A DNA stretch of 64,000 bases from Pedobacter cryoconitis (GCF_001590605.1 NZ_CP014504.1:5580001-5644000), one strand, 5' to 3'. Numbered from the stretch's first letter, positions 25,590-39,415 are shown. The notes: a model not told the origin generated them from the sequence alone. A program made the numbers and translations.

Positions 25590-28500
25590 TTAAAAAGTAA
25601 GATTAACACCAAAGTTGTAAGTCGCATATAACGGATAAACGTTTGCGTCAAGACCAGCATTTAATGAGTTCGTTGGCCTGTCTAAAATTTTCTCAGCGTT
25701 ATCAACAGGGATCGGTCCAACTTCAGGACTGAATCCTTTGTAACCAAACAAATTGATTGCGTTTTGTGCATTGGCATAGAATCTGATCTTTTGGATTTTC
25801 CATTTAGCCAGGATGCTCTTAGGTAAAGTATAACCTAATTGTGCATTTCTCACTCTGAAATAAGAGCCGCTGCTCACATAGAAAGAGTTTGGTGCAGAAT
25901 TCGCTGATGAACCGATATTTACAGAAGGGTAGGTATTTGAAGTACCTTCACCATGCCAGCGGTTATCTACGAAATCTTTAGTGAAATTCTCATTTCCAAA
26001 ACGGTAAGCCAGGTTAGAGTTATAAACATCAACACCAGCTACACCCTGAAAATCTAAAGCAAGGTCAAAGTTTTTGTAAGAGAAACTTGTATTGATACCA
26101 TAAGTATATTTAGGATTAGGATTTCCTAAAGCAACTCTGTCCTGAGAGTTAATCTGTCCGTCACCATTGGTATCCGCATATTTAAATCCACCTGGTAAAG
26201 CACCCGCTTGTACTGGTGAATTTGCAACATCTGCTGCATTTTGGAAAATACCTACAGTTTTATAACCGAAGAACTCTCCGATCGGGCTGCCTTCCATAGT
26301 TCTGTTCGCTACATAACCATTTGTTAAGCCAGTGCTACCAGCATAGATAGGAGTTTTACCGGATAATACAGAAAGAACCTTGTTTTGATTATAACTGATG
26401 TTACCGCCAATAGAGTAAGTTAAGCCACCGCCTGTTACATCACTCCACGCTACTGAAATCTCAGCACCTCTGTTTTGTAAATCAGCCTGGTTACCTAAAA
26501 TCTGGTTATCAACGGTTCCTAATGAACCTAAAATTGGTAAACCGAAGATAGCTCTTGAAGTTTTTCTACTGTAATAATCACCTTCAACTGTTAACCTGTT
26601 TTTCAAGAAAGCAGCTTCGAAACCAATATTACTTCCAATTCCTTTTTCCCAAACAATAACAGGAGGTACCAAAGTATTACCACTTGCACCAGTATTTGGA
26701 TTGTTATTATAGAATGCAATTAAATCAGCAGTCTGAGCAATTAAAGACTGACTTGGGTTAACTGGTACACTAGCGTTACCAACTTTACCCCAGCTACCTC
26801 TTAATTTTAAAGAGCTGAATACGGTCTGATCTTTCATGAAGTCTTCATTCGTTACTACCCATCCGGCACCTATAGAAGGGAAATAACCCCAGGTCTCGCT
26901 ACCAAAGAACTGTGAGGCTCCATCAGTACGAATAGAAGCATTTAATAAATACTTGTTTTTGAACGCGTAATTTACTCTGGCGAAATAAGAAGCAAATTTA
27001 ATCAGAGATCCCTGATCCAATATATTTCTGGATGCTGCGTCACCTAATCTCAAATATAAATCAGCATCGCTGTTAAAAGGAACATTTTGTGCAGAAGCAT
27101 TTAAGGTATAAGATTTATTGCTTTGTGCAGATTGACCTAACAATACAGTCAGACTATGATCTTCGTTAAAAGTATTTTGATAAGTCAAAGTGTTTTCTAC
27201 GATCCAGTTTCTGGTTTCTACACGTTTAAGATCTAAAAGACTGTTGTCATTTTTCTGTGCTGTAGTTGCGAAATAAACAGGGTTGTATTTTCTGTTCTCA
27301 GACTGACCAAATTCTCCACCCACACTCGTTCTGAAAGTGAAGTGTTTTGCAAATTTTAATTCAGCATAAATATTACCCGTAACTCTGTAATCCTGTGATT
27401 GCTGATTGAAGTAATCAAGCGTAGCCTGAGGATTGAAATTAGCACCATCTCCTAAGTTCTGTACTTTTGGATCACCATAAGTTCCGTCAGCATTAAATAC
27501 AGCAACTGTTGGCGATGCAGAGTACATCTGGTGGAAGATAGTTTGAGGAATATCTTTTGATTTACTCGAAACACCAGTTACGTTATAACCAACTTTCAAA
27601 TCTTTGAAAACCTGGATATCATTTGATACTCTTGCCGTATATCTTTTGTAGTTATTTGTTTTTACAATACCATCCTGATCTAAGTAACCCAGGGAAACAT
27701 TGTAAGTAGATTTTTCTGTACCACCAGCAATGGAGATATTGTGGTTCATCACAAAAGCATTCTGTAAAATTTGTTTGTACCAATCTGTACCAGCACCAAG
27801 GTTTGCATCCTTGAATAATGGATCCTGACCATTGAAAGTATACAACTCATTTGTTAACGTTGCATACTCAGAAGCATCAGCCATTTTAACTTTGTTGGTT
27901 ACCGACTGGAACCCAGCATAAGCATCGTAGTTAATGGTTGTAGCTGAACCTAACTTTCCTTTCTTTGTCGTAATCAATACTACACCATTTGCAGCACGGA
28001 TACCATAGATAGATTGTGCAGAAGCATCTTTTAAAACACTCATGTTTTCAATATCACCTGGGTTCAGGAAATTAATATCGCTGTACCATACACCATCTAC
28101 TACATATAAAGGAGCCTGGTTACCGAAGATCGTGCCTAAACCCCTGATGCGGATTTGAGGTGCAGAGCCCGGCGTGCCTGAATTGGTGATCGCTACACCT
28201 GCAATCTTACCTTGCAATGCACTCACAGGGTTAGTAGATGCCTGCTTAGAGATCTCAGTTCCTTTAAGGCTGGCTACTGACCCTGTTACGTCAACTTTAC
28301 GCTGCGTACCATAACCTACTACCACTACCTGATCTAACTGTTGAGAGCTGGAAGCCAAGGATGCGTTGATTGTAGTTTGATTGTTTACAGGAACCTCCTG
28401 TGTGTTGTATCCTATATAAGTAAAGACTAAAGTTCCGTTAGCCGGAACGCTGATGGCATACTTACCATTCGCATCTGTTTGTGTCCCTACGGTTGTCCCT

Positions 28501-28649
28501 TTTACAACTACGCTCACTGCAGGAATTGTTGTCTTGTCCTGACCATCCGTGATGGTACCCTTAACAGTAATGTTTTGGGCAGATGCTGCGTTAATAAAAA
28601 GCAAACATAGAAAAGTTAAAACAGAAAATTTTGTAAAGATTCGTTTCAT
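25590..28649 (-). CDS. SusC/RagA family TonB-linked outer-membrane transporter (pair 1)
   Basis: A 1019-residue protein with a signal peptide (1-24), a CarboxypepD_reg-like domain (about 27-100), a TonB-box/plug start at DQVVVVGYGTQRK near 107-119 and a large beta barrel ending YNFGVNLTF. It imports the glycan oligosaccharides captured by its SusD partner. It is the first gene of the locus and is transcribed in the same direction as the regulator gene at 28891, with 241 bases between them. About 70 residues shorter than the SusC of pair 2, mostly through smaller barrel loops. Confidence 0.95.
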   Translation of the reverse strand: MKRIFTKFSVLTFLCLLFINAASAQNITVKGTITDGQDKTTIPAVSVVVKGTTVGTQTDANGKYAISVPANGTLVFTYIGYNTQEVPVNNQTTINASLASSSQQLDQVVVVGYGTQRKVDVTGSVASLKGTEISKQASTNPVSALQGKIAGVAITNSGTPGSAPQIRIRGLGTIFGNQAPLYVVDGVWYSDINFLNPGDIENMSVLKDASAQSIYGIRAANGVVLITTKKGKLGSATTINYDAYAGFQSVTNKVKMADASEYATLTNELYTFNGQDPLFKDANLGAGTDWYKQILQNAFVMNHNISIAGGTEKSTYNVSLGYLDQDGIVKTNNYKRYTARVSNDIQVFKDLKVGYNVTGVSSKSKDIPQTIFHQMYSASPTVAVFNADGTYGDPKVQNLGDGANFNPQATLDYFNQQSQDYRVTGNIYAELKFAKHFTFRTSVGGEFGQSENRKYNPVYFATTAQKNDNSLLDLKRVETRNWIVENTLTYQNTFNEDHSLTVLLGQSAQSNKSYTLNASAQNVPFNSDADLYLRLGDAASRNILDQGSLIKFASYFARVNYAFKNKYLLNASIRTDGASQFFGSETWGYFPSIGAGWVVTNEDFMKDQTVFSSLKLRGSWGKVGNASVPVNPSQSLIAQTADLIAFYNNNPNTGASGNTLVPPVIVWEKGIGSNIGFEAAFLKNRLTVEGDYYSRKTSRAIFGLPILGSLGTVDNQILGNQADLQNRGAEISVAWSDVTGGGLTYSIGGNISYNQNKVLSVLSGKTPIYAGSTGLTNGYVANRTMEGSPIGEFFGYKTVGIFQNAADVANSPVQAGALPGGFKYADTNGDGQINSQDRVALGNPNPKYTYGINTSFSYKNFDLALDFQGVAGVDVYNSNLAYRFGNENFTKDFVDNRWHGEGTSNTYPSVNIGSSANSAPNSFYVSSGSYFRVRNAQLGYTLPKSILAKWKIQKIRFYANAQNAINLFGYKGFSPEVGPIPVDNAEKILDRPTNSLNAGLDANVYPLYATYNFGVNLTF

Positions 28650-28890
28650 ACTGATTATTGGTTTTGTGTTAATAGTTTGTTAAATCTCCGGTGGATTTGG
28701 GTTATAAACAAAGAAAGTACCTCTACATTAATACATCACGATACCTTTGTGTGAAAAATACAATAAGTATTTAAACTGTAGAAATGCAGCTGAAATGCCC
28801 TTCAGGATGTGATCACAGACCAGATGTGTGGAAAAGTAGAATTGATGTATTTAAAATGTTTTTGGAGCTTTGTGTAGTAATGATGTAGTC
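28650..28890. promoter_or_regulatory. Promoter/leader region of SusC pair 1
   Basis: A gap of 241 bases between the regulator gene and SusC, without a convincing ORF. CTTTCTTTGTTTA on the minus strand (around 28707-28719) resembles CTTTCTTTAGTTTA upstream of the other SusC gene (around 18370-18383), so it may be a shared promoter or operator. No terminator-like hairpin was seen after the regulator gene. Confidence 0.35.
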
Positions 28891-31794
28891 CTAAAGCTCC
28901 ATAAAGAACTCTGCAAGGTTCTTGTCGTGTGGTATATTCAACTTCTTACGCAGCCTGTACCTCCGGATTTCAACCCCTCTTAACGAAATGTTCAACAAAG
29001 AAGCCATTTCTTTACTGCTCATATTCATGTGCAGGTAAGCGCATAATTTGAGGTCATTCGGAACCAAATCGGGGTGGCTCGCCTTCAGCTTTTTGAAGAA
29101 ACTTCCATGCGCTTCATTAAAGCTGGTCTCAAATAAATTCCAGTCCCGCTCATCGTTCATACCTTCATCAATAACCTTCTGTATTTTTCTGAACTGGTCG
29201 TCGGCCATGGCCTTACCTTTCTCATCTTTCAGCTTGATCATTTCCTGACTAAGCTTTTGCAGCAGTTCATTTTTATAAACCAAACTCATGGCTGAATTGG
29301 CTAGTTCCCTATTTTTACTTTTCAGTTCTGTATGCAGTCTTTCAGTCTGGATAATGCTGAGTTGTTTCTCTCTCTCTTCTGCTTCTTTTTTCAGGAAAAC
29401 TTCTTTTTCCAATTCCACCTTCGCCAGAATCTCATCATGGTCTTTGCGAAGCTTCAGCTTATATTGTTTTTTAGCCAGTATAAACAATAAAATAATCAGC
29501 AGTACATAGATAGCGAAAGCCCAGTTACTCGCATAAAAAGGGGGGAGAACTGTAAACTCAAATACGCTGACTTTACTGACCAGCTCATCATTGATCTTGG
29601 CGCGGACCAGGAACCTGTAACTTCCTTTACCCAGGTTGGTAAAGTCTTTCGCAGAAGAAGGGCTCCACTCAGACCATTGATTAGAATAACCTTCCAGGTA
29701 ATACTGGAATTTGATCTTTGCCTGTCTGTAATAAGGAAGCGAAAAGGAGATCCTGATATTATTCCTGTTAAAAGGGATTTCAATTTCTGCACCATTGTTC
29801 CCGCTCTCACTGATTGTTTTATAAGCATCCGTTACATCCTCAACCTTTCTGATCAGTACAGCGGGCAGTACCGTTTTCTTTCCATGGTCATTGCCAGCTA
29901 TCGCATCATAAATTACAAAGCCATCGTCTACACTAACCAAGTGCATAGTATTACTGATCGGACTGATGTTTTCATAATACTGAACCATTCTGCCGTCCAG
30001 TAAACTCAGCCGGTTAGAGTCTATTTTCAATTTGCCCGGCTCACTGAAATCGACCATTGCCGTTTTTCCATGGTTGATAAACCAGTATTTCTTGACCCCG
30101 GCATTGATAATCTTATTTGAATTGGCAAAGCTACCCAGCCCTTTGTTTAACTCCTTATAAGGTGTGAAACGATTGCTGATTTCATCATAGAGCATAAAAC
30201 CAGCATCAGAAGAGAAAACAAGTTTATTCTCTAAGGTAAACAGATTGATATTGTAATTTCCGGGAAGGCCATTACTTTCATCATAATAATGAGTTTTAAT
30301 TACCCTTTTAAAATCAGGACTTAAAGTAAGCTTGTATAAGCCTCTATAAGCATGGCTTACCCAGATGTCTCCCCTGGAATCCTGTTCTATATAACGGGAA
30401 GGCTCTTCGAAGTTCTGGATTTTTGTAAAATACTTCCATTGCCCGTTTGCGTCTTTGTGATATAAAACAAGGCCATTATAAGTTCCCTGGATCAGGTAAT
30501 TGGGATTACTATTTAACTTTTTAATGGTCCAGCCTCCGCTATTGCTGGAAATCTTTTCAAGCTGATTACCGTTTACTTTGAAACTGCCCACATTATGGCC
30601 CATAATCAACTGACCATCCAATACACTCAGGTCCCATACCTGTCCCTGTGAATTGGGAACCATTCTGAAATCAAAGCTATTGAAGTTTTTGCCGTTTCCA
30701 GGAACCCATGGACTGTAAAACAGACCTTGATTTGTACCCAGATATATATTGTTATTGTAAATCAAACTGGAATAGACTGTCCCAAACTGTCCGGCTTTAT
30801 CCAGATAAAAGTAAAGCGGAGAGTTCAATTCAACCCGGTCAATTCCATTATCCAGTCCCGCCCATAGATTCTGCTCATTATCCGTGAAGACACTTAATAC
30901 CGTATTGTTCTGTAAACCTCTTGACTTATTGATCTGTTGTACAATATTTCCTTCCTGATCAATCAGGATGATTCCATTCAGAATAGTCCCAAAAGCATAA
31001 TATTGATTGTTTATTCTGCTGCCATTATTGAGCTGGAATGTTTTGAGGAAATCATTAGCGGGAATATTAAAAGGAGTGAAAGTCGAGCCATTATAGATGA
31101 ATAAACCATCTTTACTGGTACCAATCAACATACTTCCATTTTTATAAGGAAGAATCGTCATGATGTTTTTTGGACTGGTCAGGTCTGTATGTGGAAGTGG
31201 GGTCAACCTATTTCCTTTCAGTTCAAATATCCCTTTATCTAAAATTTCAATTAAAAACCTGCTGCCTACATGGTGCAGGAACAAAAATGAGCCCTGACCT
31301 TTGATCTGGCTTATTTTATTGTTCTCATAGCTATAAATCGTAGTGAAAGACTGAAAAATGACTCTTTTGCCATCTACTATGATTTTCCAGACCTCGTCAG
31401 AAAGTTGTCCTGTTTTAGGGATCAGCTTTACCAATGAAGTATAAGTCAGCTTCTTGTTTTGTGTAGACCAGTAACCAAATTCACCAAATCCACCAGTATA
31501 TATCTTTCCTTTGGAATCAGTAGCTACTGAGCGTACAATCTGACGGTTAGGTAACTGGTATTGCTGCCAGTACTTACCATCATAAGTAAGCAAACCTTGT
31601 GTATTGCCAAAGTACATGATTCCCTGGGCATCTTTAGCGATAGCCCAGTTCTGATTTCCAGACAGGTAGACTGACTTTGGAAAATTCTGAACATAAGGAA
31701 CACCAATACTCTTTATTTGTGTTGCCTTTAGGGACGTACCTGTTACGATAAGACACAGGAACAACAGGGAATTCAGTAGATAACGGATTTTCAT
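28891..31794 (-). CDS. Membrane-spanning sensor with beta-propeller, Y_Y_Y domain and LuxR-type HTH (PUL regulator)
   Basis: A 967-residue protein: signal peptide (1-25), a two-component-regulator-type propeller (about 30-690), a triple-tyrosine Y_Y_Y domain (about 690-752), one transmembrane helix (about 757-778), a long cytoplasmic coiled coil (about 780-880) and a C-terminal LuxR-like helix-turn-helix (about 909-967, SSKEMASLLNISLRGVEIRR). Unlike hybrid two-component regulators of many PULs, it has no histidine kinase or receiver domain, so ligand binding in the periplasm must reach the DNA-binding domain directly. SusR-type one-component regulation is the closest known logic. The next gene downstream is SusC pair 1, the probable target. 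Confidence 0.88.
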   Translation of the reverse strand: MKIRYLLNSLLFLCLIVTGTSLKATQIKSIGVPYVQNFPKSVYLSGNQNWAIAKDAQGIMYFGNTQGLLTYDGKYWQQYQLPNRQIVRSVATDSKGKIYTGGFGEFGYWSTQNKKLTYTSLVKLIPKTGQLSDEVWKIIVDGKRVIFQSFTTIYSYENNKISQIKGQGSFLFLHHVGSRFLIEILDKGIFELKGNRLTPLPHTDLTSPKNIMTILPYKNGSMLIGTSKDGLFIYNGSTFTPFNIPANDFLKTFQLNNGSRINNQYYAFGTILNGIILIDQEGNIVQQINKSRGLQNNTVLSVFTDNEQNLWAGLDNGIDRVELNSPLYFYLDKAGQFGTVYSSLIYNNNIYLGTNQGLFYSPWVPGNGKNFNSFDFRMVPNSQGQVWDLSVLDGQLIMGHNVGSFKVNGNQLEKISSNSGGWTIKKLNSNPNYLIQGTYNGLVLYHKDANGQWKYFTKIQNFEEPSRYIEQDSRGDIWVSHAYRGLYKLTLSPDFKRVIKTHYYDESNGLPGNYNINLFTLENKLVFSSDAGFMLYDEISNRFTPYKELNKGLGSFANSNKIINAGVKKYWFINHGKTAMVDFSEPGKLKIDSNRLSLLDGRMVQYYENISPISNTMHLVSVDDGFVIYDAIAGNDHGKKTVLPAVLIRKVEDVTDAYKTISESGNNGAEIEIPFNRNNIRISFSLPYYRQAKIKFQYYLEGYSNQWSEWSPSSAKDFTNLGKGSYRFLVRAKINDELVSKVSVFEFTVLPPFYASNWAFAIYVLLIILLFILAKKQYKLKLRKDHDEILAKVELEKEVFLKKEAEEREKQLSIIQTERLHTELKSKNRELANSAMSLVYKNELLQKLSQEMIKLKDEKGKAMADDQFRKIQKVIDEGMNDERDWNLFETSFNEAHGSFFKKLKASHPDLVPNDLKLCAYLHMNMSSKEMASLLNISLRGVEIRRYRLRKKLNIPHDKNLAEFFMEL

Positions 31795-32160
31795 TTATAA
31801 AATGGATGCTCAATTATTTAGAAGCCGCAAATTATACATTAATAATTAGTTTCCCTTTATAAAATTGAACACAGCACGTGTGATTTTCCTTTCCAGACCG
31901 CGTTTACACCACATTAAAGCATATTTATCTATAAACGAAAGCATCAGTTTAATTTTAAACCGGTACTTTTCAGCAGAAGGGAGATCACCCTTTTTATGCT
32001 GATCGTATTATCTGGCAGATTTGAAAGTCCAGCTTTCGTCAAAGAAAGTCCGGTCAGTTCCATGCTGAACCAGGATATATTTGGTTTTTAAACTCACGGG
32101 ACTTAATCTGACTGATTAAAATTTGGAATGATGATCAGTCAGATTCAATAGGATATGATT
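31795..32160. other. Non-coding gap between regulator and trhO
   Basis: About 365 bases with no gene. It contains the regulator's upstream region (an imperfect TATAATTTGC box near 31826-31836 on the minus strand), a small GGTCAG/CTGAACC stem near 32052-32071, and a perfect 12-bp inverted repeat at 32105-32145. Confidence 0.5.
32105..32145 (-). terminator. Perfect 12-bp inverted repeat downstream of trhO
   Basis: AATCTGACTGAT (32105-32116) and its exact complement (32134-32145) are separated by 17 bases and lie 15 nt beyond the trhO stop. No strong T-run follows on the minus strand, so it may be a weak terminator or an mRNA 3' end stabiliser. Confidence 0.5.
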
Positions 32161-33099
32161 TTATTTTACAGCAACGTTTACTTGCTGGGGAACTTTGACG
32201 TAATATCCTGTTCCGTCATAAGGACGACGGCGTGGATTGGTTACACAGACAGCCGAGCAGCATCCTTCTAGTTTCGTACCGCATTCATCACACTGCGTAA
32301 TGTGTTCATTACATTCCGGATTAGCACAGTTGATCATTTTTGCTGTAGTTGTTCCACAGTTATAGCATTTTGATACTACAGTAGGGTTTACCGAATTTAC
32401 ATCTACGGCTATCCGGTTATCAAATACATAGCATTTTCCTTCAAAGTCTTCTCCACCCGCTTCTTTACCATATTTGATAATACCGCCGTGTAATTGATAA
32501 ACATCATTAAAGCCATGGTGAAGTAACAGGGCAGAGGCTTTTTCACATTTAATCCCTCCCGTGCAATAGGTGAGGACTTTTTTGTCTTTATATTGCGCCA
32601 GTTCGTTTATCTTTTCCGGAAACTCTCTGAAGTTATCGATGTCAAGCGTAATCGCATTTTTGAATCTGCCAAGGCTGTGTTCGTAATTTGAACGTACATC
32701 CAGGATGATTACATCTTCCTGATCAAGCATTTCTTTAAATGCTGCGGGCTCAAGATGTTTTCCTGTTTGTTCGTTAGGATCGATAATGCTTGTATCTCTT
32801 AATCCAGAATGTACAATCTCAGATTTATAACGGCAATGCATTTTAATGAAAGAAGGTTCTGGAACTTCGTCGATCTTAAATTCTGTCTTTGCGAAGCGTT
32901 CATCTGCATGCACAGCTTCCATATAAGCTTTACAAGCCGTTTCTGTACCTGAAACAGTTCCATTTAAACCTTCGTCAGCAACGATGATCCGCCCAACAAT
33001 ACCTAATGATTTACAAAATTTAAGGTGATCGGCAGCAAATTGTTCTGCATCCGCTATAGGACTATAGCAGTAGTATAGTATTGTATTGAATTTTTCCAT
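32161..33099 (-). CDS. trhO: tRNA uridine(34) hydroxylase, rhodanese family (TrhO)
   Basis: A 312-residue cytoplasmic protein of the YceA/TrhO family, which forms 5-hydroxyuridine at tRNA position 34 using oxygen. It has an N-terminal acylphosphatase-like domain (1-95), a rhodanese domain (about 120-220) with active-site Cys179 in YCTGGIKCEK, and a C-terminal Cys-rich tail with several CxxC pairs (from 245) that could bind zinc. I start it at ATG 33099: the frame extends to 33120, but a TAnnTTTG box at 33138-33145 would leave almost no leader for the longer form, and family proteins begin close to MEKFNTILYY. Confidence 0.92.
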   Translation of the reverse strand: MEKFNTILYYCYSPIADAEQFAADHLKFCKSLGIVGRIIVADEGLNGTVSGTETACKAYMEAVHADERFAKTEFKIDEVPEPSFIKMHCRYKSEIVHSGLRDTSIIDPNEQTGKHLEPAAFKEMLDQEDVIILDVRSNYEHSLGRFKNAITLDIDNFREFPEKINELAQYKDKKVLTYCTGGIKCEKASALLLHHGFNDVYQLHGGIIKYGKEAGGEDFEGKCYVFDNRIAVDVNSVNPTVVSKCYNCGTTTAKMINCANPECNEHITQCDECGTKLEGCCSAVCVTNPRRRPYDGTGYYVKVPQQVNVAVK

Positions 33100-33137
33100 A
33101 AAAAATTGATACCGCTGCAAACGGCGTTTAACAGCTG

Positions 33138-33170
33138 CAAATTTAAGAATAAAATCTAATTACTGTGAAA
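33138..33170 (-). promoter_or_regulatory. Candidate promoter of trhO
   Basis: On the minus strand TAAATTTG (33145-33138) matches TAnnTTTG, with TTTTCA about 20 bases upstream as a weak -33 element. The distance to ATG 33099 gives a leader of roughly 30 bases. Confidence 0.5.
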
Positions 33171-33912
33171 ATTGATTTAGAATGTGGTTAGGGGAGTTTT
33201 TGGTGGGTATATATAGTATAGGTGTATATATGTTATGTAAGTGGAAAAGGGAGAAGTAAGAAGCTGAATAGGGGCTGAATTGATGTTGGGAGCATTTTTG
33301 ACGTGCTTTGAAAAGGAAGCAGGTGTTATTTTGCTTTGTTTGTGGAGGTGAATGGTAACTGTTGAGTCAGATCTCATCGGCAGTCTAACAGTAGTTTGAA
33401 GTGGATTGAACAGCTTTGGATATGAAATTTTTTCAGACGATGATTGCGTAGTATAAGCTATAAATTAGGCGAATTGCGGTTAAAATTAGCCGGTAAGGGA
33501 GGTGAGGTCAAATAAAAGCAGTAAAATAACCGGTCAGGTCGAGCGAATTCAGTACAGTTATGGAAGAGAAGTGCTACTGTAGTGTATTAGAAGGACCTTG
33601 AAACGACTTTGGGATGAGGTTAGAATGACTGTGGTCATTGCAAGGTCATTCCAACGTCATTCCAACCTCATCCCAAGGTCATTCCAAGGCACTATTTGAC
33701 CCCTTTTCAACACCTGTTCTTGAGGTCAAGGCCATGTTTTGGGTTTTTACCTCTATTATATAGTATTATAGTAGTGTTTTTAAAGCCAGGCCTGGTCGGG
33801 CTTGTACTATTTTTTAGCCGTTTAAAGTGGCAATAGCTATGGCCTGTAAAGGTTTTTAAGGGATTTGAAACTGCAATCCTGGTTGGTTGGTGCTGCGGTT
33901 GGATTTAGTTTG
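33171..33912. other. Long non-coding stretch before the first rRNA operon
   Basis: About 740 bases with no believable gene; a 66-codon minus-strand frame at 33177-33377 has an unlikely composition. It holds the 11-bp repeat array at 33596-33689, a near-palindrome GGCAATAGCTATGGCC at 33829-33844, and several short T-rich runs. Its end coincides with the left boundary of the duplicated rRNA unit. Confidence 0.6.
33596..33689. repeat. Head-to-head array of 11-bp repeats forming a long imperfect hairpin
   Basis: Five adjacent direct units with consensus GGTCATTCCAA run from 33633 to 33687. Three inverted units precede them (33598-33630). Folding gives 34-base arms (33596-33629 with 33656-33689) matching at 30 positions, with an inner AATGAC/GTCATT stem in the loop. 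Confidence 0.75.
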
Positions 33913-33973
33913 AAGTATTTCGTGTTGGAAATCATGCAGTTAGGGGATGTATACAATTATTCGTGTGATATTG

Positions 33974-34004
33974 TTTGGCGGATGGGATAATTTTCCTACT
34001 TTTG
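33974..34004 (+). promoter_or_regulatory. rRNA operon 1 promoter P1
   Basis: TTTG (33974-33977), a 19-base spacer and TACTTTTG (33997-34004) form a textbook Bacteroidota promoter. Confidence 0.85.
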
Positions 34005-34131
34005 CATCCCGCTTCGGAGGAAGGGAAACAGTGAAAAGGATAAGTGCTGAAGATTGAAAGGATGTAAAGTAGAGGTTGTTGTTAAGCTTCAGAAAGGAAT
34101 TAAAACTTTCTAAAAATAAAAAAGAAAAAGC

Positions 34132-34161
34132 TTGACAAAACGAAAAAGATTTCTACCTTTG
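34132..34161 (+). promoter_or_regulatory. rRNA operon 1 promoter P2
   Basis: TTGAC (34132-34136), a spacer of about 19 bases from TTG, and TACCTTTG (34154-34161) form a second promoter about 290 bases before the 16S gene. A preceding A-rich tract may act as an UP-like element. Confidence 0.85.
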
Positions 34162-34451
34162 CAGTCCCAACAAAAACGGGAAGATCACTAACGGATGTTA
34201 GCAGGTCACAATTACAAGACTGAAACGATGAGGCGCTGTAAAGCAATTCATTGCAACATATAAAGGCAACCGTGAGGTGCTGCCGAGAAGTTCATTAAAG
34301 AGATGTCATTTACAAACGTAGCGAGGTAAGCTAGTACAAGTTCAAAGTACATGAACCGCGCGAGTTTTTTAAGTCTGTTCTGACAGACAAATAAGAATAA
34401 GACTATTATTAATACAAGTTAAGAATGGTCAGCGTTCAAACATAACATTTT

Positions 34452-35973
<1,522 letters not shown>

Positions 35974-36136
35974 CTGGAGTAAGACAGATTACTCGCTGCG
36001 TAAATGATATACCAATGAAACTCTAACACATAGAGTAACTAAGTATATAAGTAAATGACAATAAAATCTCAAAAAGAAAAACCCATAGGATGAAACATCA
36101 CATATAGTTGTTCGCCTACTGAAAGTAAAGACATTT

Positions 36137-36210
36137 AGTCCCGTAGCTCAGTTGGTTAGAGCACTACACTGATAATGTAGGGGTCAGCAGTTCAAATCTG
36201 CTCGGGACTA
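36137..36210 (+). tRNA. tRNA-Ile (GAT)
   Basis: Cloverleaf of 74 bases without encoded CCA: acceptor AGTCCCG/CGGGACT, anticodon loop CTGATAA with GAT, T loop TTCAAAT, discriminator A. It lies in the 16S-23S spacer. Confidence 0.96.
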
Positions 36211-36225
36211 CATTATATATTCTAA

Positions 36226-36299
36226 GGGGGATTAGCTCAGCTGGCTAGAGCGCCTGCCTTGCACGCAGGAGGTCAACGGTTCGACTCCGTTATTCTCCA
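36226..36299 (+). tRNA. tRNA-Ala (TGC)
   Basis: Cloverleaf of 74 bases: acceptor GGGGGAT pairs with ATTCTCC using two G-T pairs, anticodon loop CTTGCAC with TGC, discriminator A. It follows tRNA-Ile by 15 bases in the spacer. Confidence 0.95.
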
Positions 36300-36377
36300 C
36301 GATTGGCCCGTAGTTAAGATAAAAGCTACAGGAAATAGGGTAAAGTAGTAGTAATACTTGATACCTGGGACAATAAA

Positions 36378-36388
36378 GTTCTTTGACA
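36378..36388 (+). promoter_or_regulatory. boxA-like antitermination motif in the tRNA-23S spacer
   Basis: GTTCTTTGACA resembles the boxA antitermination signal and is kept exactly in copy 2 at 43680-43690. The assignment rests on position and similarity only. Confidence 0.35.
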
Positions 36389-36537
36389 TATTGGAAGAAG
36401 TTAATAAAGAAGAGCAAACAACAATAGAGACGTTGTTAGCTTGAAGGAACTACTAGTGTACTTGTACACAAAATAGAACTGTAAGGTTAATAACAGAATA
36501 AAAAAGCATTTCCATAGGCGCAAAAGGCTATGGAGAG

Positions 36538-39415
<2,878 letters not shown>

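Noticed and set aside
29496..29828. A 110-codon minus-strand frame inside the regulator gene, and the 108-codon plus-strand frame at 29677-30003
   Set aside because: Both overlap the coding frame of the regulator, which is continuous over 967 residues with recognisable domains.
33100..33120. Longer start for trhO
   Set aside because: A TAnnTTTG promoter box lies only 18 bases upstream, leaving almost no leader, and the extension is not family-like.
33177..33377. A 66-codon minus-strand frame upstream of trhO
   Set aside because: Composition is unlike a protein of this genome (many Thr, Pro, Ile, His), no family likeness, and it overlaps the trhO promoter flank.
33596..33689. CRISPR array
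   Set aside because: The 11-bp units are adjacent with no unique spacers, and no cas genes are nearby.
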